The notes beneath the pieces are model-generated. The model had not been told where the DNA came from and made no database searches. It worked only from the letters and a program-made list of their open reading frames with translations. A stretch of DNA of 64,000 nt from Pinguiococcus pyrenoidosus (lineage: Eukaryota; Sar; Pinguiophyceae; Pinguiochrysidales; Pinguiochrysidaceae). The DNA lies in assembly GCA_019677205.1 (NCBI GenBank), contig JAAMXY010001322.1:1-64000 (forward strand). Direction: 5' to 3'. The translations under genes and the position numbers were made by a program. Positions 41,877 through 50,310 of the stretch are shown in pieces (the first letter of the stretch is position 1; each line of letters opens with the position of its first letter).

Positions 41877-41966
41877 TAATGATACCTTTTCATCAATACA
41901 CCTATCGCACACGCACACGAGCCCTTTCTCAACCAATCGCAGCTCGCGGACGCCTGGCCCGCCACA
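41877..41966. repeat. 90-bp direct repeat, copy 2
   Basis: Identical over 90 bases to 41067-41156. Here it lies upstream (in minus-strand sense) of the surviving pol frames and ends that open frame in another register. On the minus strand the repeat starts with TGTGGC, but it lacks LTR-like length and flanking target duplications. Confidence 0.95.
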
Positions 41967-42374
41967 ATCCGAACAAACCGAATAGTTGAGGAGCGAAGGC
42001 TTCTCGTTTCCTGCAGCTTATAATCAGGACAGAAAGGTTTCATGCTCAACTCGATTGGCACTATGGAAAGAATTGGTCAACGGAATCTCCCTAGAGCCAA
42101 TCAAAGTATCCTACCCACTGCCCGCCAAAAGCATTGGCGGATTGTGAGATCCTTCAACGTGCAGTTCAAAGGGCCCGCGCAATCCATCCAAATCTTTCGC
42201 ACCGGCCCCTCACCCCCAACTGTGGCGCCCGGTCCACGCCGCCTGCCGAGTGAACTCCGCGAGCTCACGGAGCAGCGAGCCGCGGACGGACAAGGCAGTC
42301 CGACGGCGTTTGGACGCTCCGATCTTCACTGAATCACTGCGTTTTCTGCGCGGAACCCAAAGGCCAAGTCAACG
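41967..42374. other. Upstream region of the ABC transporter gene
   Basis: About 400 bases between the transposon relic and the ABC transporter ATG. It has ATTGG boxes (near 42053, 42075 and 42133) and a TATAA-like element near 42019. No coding frame is convincing. It is the likely promoter. Confidence 0.4.
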
Positions 42375-45300
42375 ATGGAGAAAACCTCCGCAGGTAAGCG
42401 ACTAGCACGCTAAAACAGGCTTCGGGTGCGCCGCCCCAGGCGTCACGCGGACATCGTCTCACGCAACGCGTTGAAACGCGTTTTGCCACGCGCTTTCCAA
42501 CGCGCTTTGCAATCCAGCTGAGGCCAAAGCAGAGGAGAAGCCGCTGCTCGGTGGGGATGCGCCCTCGCTTCTCGCGGACTTGTCGGATGCTGCGCTCGTG
42601 AGCCGCTTCAAAGCATGGATGAGTGACCACGGCTTCGACTGGGAAGACGCACTGCGCGAGGAACCGACGCAGGCCTCAGCAATTCCCGAGACTCCGACGG
42701 CGCGTGCCAAACGTGCCAAAGAGTTTGGGGATCTCGAGAGCTTCTTCCGTGAACTGGCGGAGCTTCGTGCGCAGCACGGAAGCCCGTTTCCGTCCGGCTT
42801 CGAAATCCGCTTTAAGGACCTCTCCGTGTCGGTGACCGAAAAAATCGACGAAGAGCGCATCAGCACCGTGGGGAACACACTCCTGCAGCCTCTTCAGCGC
42901 ATGATGCATCCGCCTCAGAAGGTGGAACGTCACCTGCTGCGCGGCATCAGCGGAATTCTGAAGCCTGGACGCCTCACGCTGCTTCTTGGGCCGCCGGGGT
43001 GTGGAAAGACGCTGTTCATGAAGGCGCTCAGTGGAAAGCTGTCGCGTAGCCAGCTGTCCGTCGGCGGGACGATCCTCTACAATGGCCACGAAGCCAATGA
43101 CACGGAGGCTTTCGTTCTTTCCAAGAGCGTCGCCTACATCCAGCAGCAGGACAGCCACCTGTCCACCCTCACCGTGCGCCAGACTTTTGAGTTTGCGTGG
43201 AAGGCCTTGGTTGGCGTGGATGGCGAAGACTTCGGCGACGTCAAGGAGCAGCTCGAACAGGACATTGGCTCCAAGGTTGACAACATTCTGCGGCTGCTGG
43301 GCCTCGAAGGCTGTGCGGATACCATTGTTGGAAACGAGCTGCTGCGGGGCGTCTCTGGCGGCCAGAAGCGGCGCGTTGGCGCTGGTGAGATGCTCATGGG
43401 CCAGTTTGGCGCGTTCCTCGCGGATGAGATATCGACTGGCTTGGACGCCGCGACCACCTTTGACGAGATATTCATGATCCGCATCGCCACGCGGGTCTTC
43501 AATCTCACCACCTTGGTCAGCCTGCTGCAGCCTACACCGGAGGTGGTCGAGCTCTTTGACGACGTGATGCTCCTTGACCATGGTCAGGTCGTCTATCACG
43601 GCCCCCGCGAAGGGATCGAGGCGCACTTCGAGAACCTCGGATACCGCCGTCCCCACCTCAAGGATCTGGCCGACTACCTCCAGGAGGTTACCACCACGGA
43701 CGGCTCCGCATTCTTCGATCCCGGTGCAAGCGTCCAATCGGCTCCTCGCACCAGCGAGGACTTCGTCTCGTGTTGGAAGGAGACGGACGCTTCGAAAGCC
43801 ATGGATGCGGAGCTCAGCGAGGCGCCCGAGAAAGGAACGTTCGCGCCAAGCCTGCAGGTCGAGTTCTCGAACAGTTGGCTGGACGACTTCAAGCTGTGCC
43901 TCAATCGCCAGGTCGCCTTGACGATGGGAGACATCAAGACTGCGCAAACGCGTATCATCCAGCAGATCGTGGTCGGCGCGCTGGTCGCTGGCCTCTTCGC
44001 GGACCTGGACCAGGACGCCTTCCAGAGCAAGTACGGCGTCATCTTCGTGGCCATCATCAACTTCTCTCTGACCGCGATGCTGACGCTCTCCGCCCGCTTC
44101 GAGCAACGAGCCGTTTTCTACAAGCAGCGGGACGCCAGCTTCTTCCGCACGTCCACGTACGTGATAGCAACGACCGTGGTGGGCTTGCCCCAGCAGATCA
44201 TCGAGGTGGTGGTCTGGTCGTGCATCGTGTACTTCTCGGTGGGCCTCTCGGACGACAACGGCGGACAGCATTTCCTCATCTTCATTGCCACCCTGATCCT
44301 GGTGTCCATCACCATGGAGCAAGTCTTCCAAATCCTGGTCGCCACGTTGCCAAGCGCCGAAGTCGCGCAGCCCGTGGCGTCCGCGGTCATCGTCGTCCTC
44401 GTGCTCTTCAGCGGGTACGTCATCGCCGAAGACAACCTGGACGACTGGTTCGTGTGGCTGTACTACCTCGATCCCGTCGCTTGGGCCTTCATCATCCTCG
44501 CGCAGAACGAATTCGATTCGGAGACGTACGACGGCGAGGTCGATCTCGGCTCCGGCAGGACCATTCGCGAGGGCGACTTGGCGCTTGAGGACCAGGGGCT
44601 GGAGACCGACGGAGCGCGCACGAACATTGGCGTGCTCGTGCTCCTTGCCTATCTCCTGCTGACGTTCTTCGGAGCTAGCTGTGCTTTCCACAGCATGCGC
44701 TTTGAGCCACCGCACTCGTCAGGTGAAGAAGAGGAGGAGCGGGAGACCGTGCTGGCCAAATCCAAGATATCCCCCGGTCCCTACACTGGGATGAGCTTTC
44801 GTCAGAAGGTGGAGAGCGGAGACGGAATGACGTCGCGGCTGCCCTTTGAGCGCACCGACCTCTCTTGGCAAGACTTGTCCTACAGCGTCACGGTTGGCAG
44901 TGACACCCAGCTGGAGCTTCTTCATAACGTCAGTGGCTACGCCAAGAGTGGTTCCTGCACTGCTCTCATGGGCAGCTCGGGCGCCGGCAAAACCACCTTA
45001 ATGGACGTCATCGCCGGTCGCAAGACGGGCGGCAAGGTCACCGGCAAAATATTCGTGAACGGCTACGAACTCGACAAGCAGTCCTTCTCGCGCATCATCG
45101 GCTACTGCGAACAGATGGACATCCACATGAAGACCATGACGGTGATGGAGAGTCTCCGCTTCAGCGCGCGCCTCCGCCTCCCCGCCGACACCGTGGACGA
45201 GGACATCTTCCACTTCCTCAACGACATCCTCTCGTCTCTGGACTTGACGCACCTGCAGGACGCGCAAGTGGTTGGGCTGTCACAGGAGCAGCTGAAGCGA

Positions 45301-46728
45301 CTGACGATCGGCGTGGAGCTCTGCGCGAACCCTGGGGTGCTGTTCCTGGACGAGCCCACCAGTGGGCTGGACTCGCGCGCCGCGGCGCTGGTCATGAAGA
45401 CCATCAAGCAGGCCGCGCGCAGCGGCCGCGCGGTGGTGGCAACCATCCATCAACCGTCCCAGGCCGTCTTTGCGCAGTTCGACCAGCTTCTTCTGCTGAT
45501 GCGCGGAGGTCGCACGGTGTACTTCGGCGGTCTTGGCGACGACGGCATCGCGATCGTGGACTACTTCCGCAGCCAGCCGGGCGTCGCTCCGTACAAGTCC
45601 GGTACGAATCCTGCCGTCTACATGCTTGACTGCGTCGGTGCTGGCACCAGCGGAAGCTCGGTCACGGACTACCACCAGGTGTGGATCGGCAGCACGCACA
45701 GGTCGGTGCTCGACGAGCAGTTGCTCCGCCCAGGCCTGTCCGTGCCAGGAGAGCGCGCGAAGATCGAGTTCGAAGAGCTATACGCGGCAAGCTACGCTGT
45801 GCAACTGAAGATGTGCATGTGGCGCGCGGCCATCAACTACTATCGAAGCCCGCAGTACAACGTCACCCGCATCAGCATCGGGGCCTTCGTTGCGCTGCTC
45901 TTCGGCAGCGTATACTGGCAGCAGGACTACGACGACTTCTCCAACGCATACAGCCGCGTCTCGCTGATCTTCATGACGACGCTGTTCCTTGGCATCGTCT
46001 GCTACGTGTCCGCGATCAGCCCATTCCACGAGCAGCGCGCCGTGTTCTACCGCGAGCGGGCGGCCAACATGTACGAGGTGTCCTCGTACGTCGGTTCGAT
46101 CGGCATTGTCGAAATACCCTACCTCGTCGTCACTGCCTTCGTCTTCACGGTGATCTACTACTTCACAGTTGGGTTCCAGGACGAGGCGGATCTCTTCTTT
46201 GAGTACTACGTGCTCATTTTCCTCTGGATCACGATCATGACCTTCTTCGGCCAGGCGCTGGTCGCCATCTTCCCAACGATGCCGGCCACCATGGCCGTCG
46301 GCTCCGGCCTCGTGCAGATTTTCAATCTCTTCGCTGGCTTCATGCAGCCAGTGGACGAGATCCCCGAGCAGCTCATCATGCTGTACTGGGCCTCCCCGCT
46401 GCACTACGTCTTTGAGGGGCTCGTGACGTCCCAGTTTCGGGACGATGATACGAAGGTGACCCGTACGATCGTGGGCGAGGGCACAGTCGTCGTGGAGATG
46501 AGCGACCTGATCGACGATCTGTACTCCGAATTCGACTATGACCATTGGGACTACATCATCGGTAAGATTCAGCGTCCACCGACGCTTGTCGTGGGTTCCG
46601 ACTCTTTTTCGTCCTTTCTGCTCTTGCTCATAGTGTTTGTCTGCACAGGGGTCTTGATCGCTTTCATCGTGGTGTTTCGCCTGACGACGTTCTTGGCGCT
46701 GACGTACATCAACCATCTGACGCGTTAG
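42375..46728 (+). CDS. Full-size ABCG/PDR-type ABC transporter
   Basis: Exon 1 is only 19 bases (42375-42393) and supplies the ATG (MEKTSA). Exon 2 is 42518-46728. Together they give 1409 residues. PDR transporters export lipids, sterols or xenobiotics across the plasma membrane using ATP. The order is NBD1-TMD1-NBD2-TMD2. NBD1 has Walker A GPPGCGKT at 164-171, signature VSGGQKRR at about 285 and Walker B FLADEISTGLD. NBD2 has Walker A GSSGAGKTT at about 825, signature LSQEQLKR at about 928 and Walker B LFLDEPTSGLD. Each TMD has about six hydrophobic helices, with the ABC2-type segments FEQRAVFYKQRDASF and HEQRAVFYRERAANMYE. The NBD2 signature LSxEQ instead of LSGGQ is usual in this family. 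Without the small first exon the frame would have to start at a TTG or at an internal Met 14 residues further in, so the spliced model is preferred. Confidence 0.95.
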
Positions 46729-46936
46729 TCCACCAGCATTTTTGCTGGGGGACTCGTGAGATTCTCCTTAGCCTTCCGCCTTCGGACAGTAGACGGAAGG
46801 AGCGGGGTAGCGCAGCATCGGAGGTGATGTGGTCTGTTTTGGGGACCAGCACGTCCATTTTGCTTGTTTTCATTGATAGCCTTGCGGAAGAATGGCAGGC
46901 GCACACGCATCTGTCCAAGCCTGGAAGTGTGCAGAC

Positions 46937-48956
46937 CTAACGAACAAGTATTACAGCGATGTCCGCCACGTTCGTGCCGGTCGGACCGGTCTTAATCAAG
47001 CTTCCATCCCCGAGCGCCTCCAGATACTCGTACGCATTATTCTCTTGCAGATACTGATCAACGCTCATTCCCCGACTCTGACCTCTTGCCAGCGTCTCAC
47101 CAGTGACCTGTCCACCGGCCGCATCTGTGGGACCGTCCGTGCCGTCTGTCCCAAAGCTCATTATCATGACGTCGTTCAAACCCGCGATTCCTGCAGCGGC
47201 GAAGATACTGCGTGAGCCCTTGCGTCGCAGCGCCGCTCGACGGCAGCCAATTCGACAAGGCTTGCGTCAAGCTGAATCCACTCACCAGGAGCGGCTGCCA
47301 TGGCCAGCTCTTGATTTCGGCCTCCACGACCCTTCCCTGCAGGGCAGCGAAGAGAGCACGGTCACATTGAGAGGAAATGCCAAGAGCAAAGCGAAGCAGG
47401 AAGGAAGGGTGTGGGCAGCCAACTGAACGCATCATCACCTCTAAGCGTGACGGTGGTCTCCCCTCCGCAGATGATGCACGCAGGTCTAGGCAGCGGATGT
47501 CCCGTCTCACAAATCTCCTTCGCGATCGCAGCATAAACCTTCGCCACTTCTCTTGCTTCGCCCTCCACGCTTGTGCTCATGAGCAGCGCCTTGTACCCCA
47601 GCTCCTCTGCGACACGCTTAGCCGCCAGCGCGGCTACGCGATTGCAACCCACCAGCGTAGTCTGGCTGTGAGAGAAGTCCTGGGAGCTGCTGGCAACGCC
47701 CCCATGCTGCTCCTGTTGCTGCTCCTGTTGCTGCTGCTGCTCCTGCTCCTGCTCCTGCTCCAGACCGCTCTGCAAGTGGTCGCGAACGCCGTTCGGCAAG
47801 CGATCCAGTATGCCATACTTCTTGCAGATCTCGACGCATCTTTCATACGTCGAATCCGCGGTATCCGCAACGGTTGGCCCAGACGCAATGAAGGCAAGAT
47901 CGTCGCCAATCTGTTCAGCGGTGAAGAGGACGTAAGCCGCACACTTTCTCGCCCTTCCCAGCTTGCAAGCTTGCAAACTCACCACATCGCTCAGCACGAG
48001 GCTCTCCATCTTCGCGGGACGTGCGACTTGGGCGAGACGGCCTCCTTTCACGCGGCTCAGATGCTTCCGTACGCAATTCACCTCCACGATGCTCGCCCCA
48101 CTCTCCAGCAGTAGCGTGGTGCAGGCCTGCTTGTCCGCCAAGGACACTCCGTCCACTGGCGACACCAGCAGCGCCGAGCCGCCGCCACTGATGCAGACCA
48201 GCACCAAATCATCTGCGGTCGCATCCCGCAGCAAGCCGAGCAGCTCTTGTGTCGCAGCGACGCCGCGCGCATCCGGCACCGGATGGGAAGCCTCTCGCAG
48301 TGCTACCGCGCCGTTTCCCAAGCCACAGCCATGGCCATCCTTCGTCACCACCAGGCCACTGAGCTTGTTCTCCAGTCCAGCTTCGGCTGTACCCACAAGA
48401 CAAACGCACAATGATGAACACACGACGATTAGTCTGCACGCCCAAACGCACGCAAACCAAGACAAACACACAAAGACACACACAGAGACACCCACAGACA
48501 CACACAAAGACACACACAAAGAGGCACAAAGAGGCACAAAGAGGCACAAAGATACACAAAGACACACAAGTCCAAAATCGACAATCACTCCGAAATCAAT
48601 GGCAAACCCAGAAGACAACACGAAGGAAACCCAAAGGGAAACGCCGAAGCCACGAACGAACCAAAGATGCTCTCCAATTCGCCCGCCATCGTTGCGGAAG
48701 CTTTTCCAAAGCCACACAAGATGATGCGTCGAAGTCTCGCGAGCTCGTAAGCGCGCTCGGAGCCGCCCAGCGGCGCACAAACGCGGAGAAGTCCAGTGTT
48801 CGCGTCCACCCGCACGCTTTGTCGCACTTGGCGACGCGGATCTGCGGCCGCCAGTGCACCCTGGAGTATCTTCTCCGCGTGCCTCGCGAGCAAAGATCGC
48901 TCTGGCGCTGCTGTGCCATGCGCAAGCGCGGTGGCGACCAGAAGCACGCGCCTCAT
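46937..48956 (-). CDS. GLYCTK: Glycerate 2-kinase (MOFRL family)
   Basis: Four exons read on the minus strand, 48956-48662, 48386-47439, 47336-47286 and 47190-46937, give 515 residues (human GLYCTK 523). It phosphorylates D-glycerate to 2-phosphoglycerate in serine/fructose catabolism. Visible landmarks are GFGKASATMAGELE near residue 90, SGGGSALL in the catalytic lobe, FIASGPTVADT, the MOFRL-domain GGETTVTLRG|KGRGGRNQELA formed by splicing, and the C-terminal SFGTDGTDGPTDAAGG and TGPTGTNV. A Gln/Glu tract (about 20 residues, encoded around 47706-47762) interrupts the middle of the protein and is not typical of the family. Intron 1 (275 nt) is strongly T/G-rich. The N-terminus (RRVLLVATALAHGT) is hydrophobic with early Arg and might target an organelle. 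The ATG at 48956 is preferred over one at 49118 because the latter would overlap the divergent gene's start. Confidence 0.9.
47706..47762 (-). repeat. CAG/GAG trinucleotide repeat encoding a Gln/Glu tract
   Basis: Within exon 2 of the glycerate kinase gene. On the coding strand it alternates GAG and CAG codons and encodes EQEQEQEQQQQQEQQQEQ. It is an in-frame microsatellite and may vary in length. Confidence 0.9.
48390..48600 (-). repeat. T/G-rich simple repeat inside glycerate kinase intron 1
   Basis: On the coding (minus) strand the intron consists of TTTGTGTGTGTC and tandem CTCTTTGTGC units. It forms an unusually long polypyrimidine/TG tract before the acceptor. Confidence 0.85.
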
Positions 48957-49081
48957 TGGACTGCCGCCCCGAGCTGGCGCCAAAGTGCGCCGTTGTGACA
49001 GACGGTCTCGCGCTTCTCCCTCTGTCACGGCGTTCAAAGCGCCGCATATCTTTGGCAGTTTCGCCCGAAGCGCCGTACAAA
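48957..49081. promoter_or_regulatory. Short bidirectional promoter region
   Basis: Only 125 bases separate the divergent ATGs of glycerate kinase (48956, minus) and the alpha/beta hydrolase (49082, plus). Both core promoters and 5' UTRs must lie here or overlap the coding regions. No TATA box is evident. Inferred from gene positions. Confidence 0.45.
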
Positions 49082-50223
49082 ATGCGTCACTTACGCCTGT
49101 CCTCGGCTTTGGGAGCATGTGTGATGCTCTGTGTGGTCCTAAGCGCGTTTGGAGCGCTCTCTCTCATCCCAAAAGCGGCGCCGGTGCTGTTCTGCCCCGC
49201 GCAGTTGTCCGTGGGCGACGACTACGGCGACTTTTTTGCGCTGTTGCGGGAGGGTTATGGCCGCGAAGTGGTTTGTGCAGATTTGAGGCGCTTTGACTGG
49301 GCGCGTCTGGCGCCCAGTTTTGCCAGCAGGGCGTACTGGGCGGGCGAGCTGCAGCCGAAGCCCGTGCTGGATTTCTACTTCGAAGCAATGGACCGCGCCG
49401 TGGATGCGCTGCCTCCTGATAGTCGCATCAACGTGCTGGCTCATAGCATCGGAGGTTGGATCGCGAGGGCGTACTTCGCTGAGGTGTGCTCTGAAGAGCT
49501 TCGGAGCCGGGTGACGACGTTCACTACGCTGGGTGCGTCTCGTTTCGTCTCGCTAGAAGTTGCAGCGAGGTGGCCCGGCGGCTGAGCTGGCCCCCAATCC
49601 AATCAAAACACACTCTGTAGGCACGCCGCACGTACCGCCGCCTGCGGACTCGGCTTGGGCCAGTATCGACCAGACCAGAGGGCTGCTGTCGTACGTGAAC
49701 AACAAGTATCCTGGAGCGTACCTGAAGGGCGTCAAGTATACGTCGGTGATTGGCGCAGGTCCGAAGTTGGACGGCGTTGAGAAGAGTCTGCTGGCCCCCT
49801 TTGCCAAGCAGGAGTCATACGGAGGAGCTCAGCTGCTTTGCCAATTGCAGGCGTGCGCGGAGCGCTTCCATGGCAAAGGGAGGAGGGCGGCCAAAGCGAA
49901 GACGGCGAACTGGCGCTTGCCTTGGAATCGCTGGTAATCCCGCAACGTCTAAAACATTTGGCTCAATTTCGTGGGGGCAGCCTGCTCACAGCCGTCTCCA
50001 GGTCGGCTTTGCGAGCTACTTGCCGTTGAGCGGAACCGGTGGAGGGTTCGGAGACGGCATCGTCCCCGAGACGGTTGGAATCTTGCCTGAATCGCAGAGC
50101 ATCATTCTGCCGGGGGTCAAGCACGCGAACTTCGTGCCGACCTTTCCGCGCGCGATTCGATTAGACCTGAAATGGTACGGCTCAGAAGATGTGGTACCAG
50201 AGTGGATCTCCGTGCTGAAATGA
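49082..50223 (+). CDS. Alpha/beta hydrolase (plant/cyanobacterial lipase-like family)
   Basis: Three exons, 49082-49532, 49621-49933 and 49992-50223, give 331 residues. The N-terminus has a hydrophobic segment (residues 7-30) that could be a signal or anchor. The nucleophile elbow is AHSIGG, with Ser122. Family-typical stretches are RFDWARLAP, TLG|TPHVPP (made by splicing), NNKYPGAYLKGVKY, GGGFGDGIVP (likely acid region), and a C-terminal VKHANF with a candidate His followed by WYGSEDVVPEW. These match the alpha/beta hydrolases of plants, algae and cyanobacteria whose substrates are mostly unknown. The second splice junction is the least certain part: residues about 225-255 (rich in Lys/Arg) do not look family-like, so the end of exon 2 could be mis-drawn. 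Function beyond ester hydrolysis is unknown. Confidence 0.75.
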
Positions 50224-50310
50224 ACCGCGCGCATCCGCTGCCGAAGGAAGCTTTGCGAAGCGCGCGGCAAGCAAGCTGCTCAACCGAAGGGAAAAAAAAG
50301 ACTCGTGGTG

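Larger units (their letters stand above)
40920..41966 (-). mobile_element. Degraded Ty1/copia-type retrotransposon fragment (integrase core)
   Basis: On the minus strand the frame from 41678 to 40920 holds a copia integrase core: YPMKRKNQFYQALQQFISDH, then ISDGAKE with the second catalytic Asp, and NQNRAERAIKFVK with the catalytic Glu, followed by APKRLWPYGLRM and GVTPDISHL, typical of copia elements of algae and stramenopiles. An upstream Lys/Gln-rich frame (41844-41500) overlaps it in another register, indicating a frameshift. No protease, reverse transcriptase or RNase H is present, and no LTRs are seen, so this is a dead fragment. A 90-bp direct repeat lies in the 3' part of the frame and again just upstream of it. 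The neighbouring genes are intact. Confidence 0.8.

Noticed and set aside
41067-41966. The 90-bp repeats as LTRs of a complete small retroelement
   Set aside because: One copy is part of the pol open frame, the length is far below copia LTRs, and no primer-binding site, polypurine tract or target duplication is visible.
42580-42618. TTG or internal Met as the start of the ABC transporter
   Set aside because: A 19-base exon with ATG at 42375-42393 joined to 42518 by a GT-AG intron gives a proper start and keeps the frame, so a non-ATG start is not needed.
42676-44715. 679-codon minus-strand open frame
   Set aside because: Antisense to the first half of the ABC transporter. The composition (His/Asp/Val/Gln) is typical of a shadow frame.
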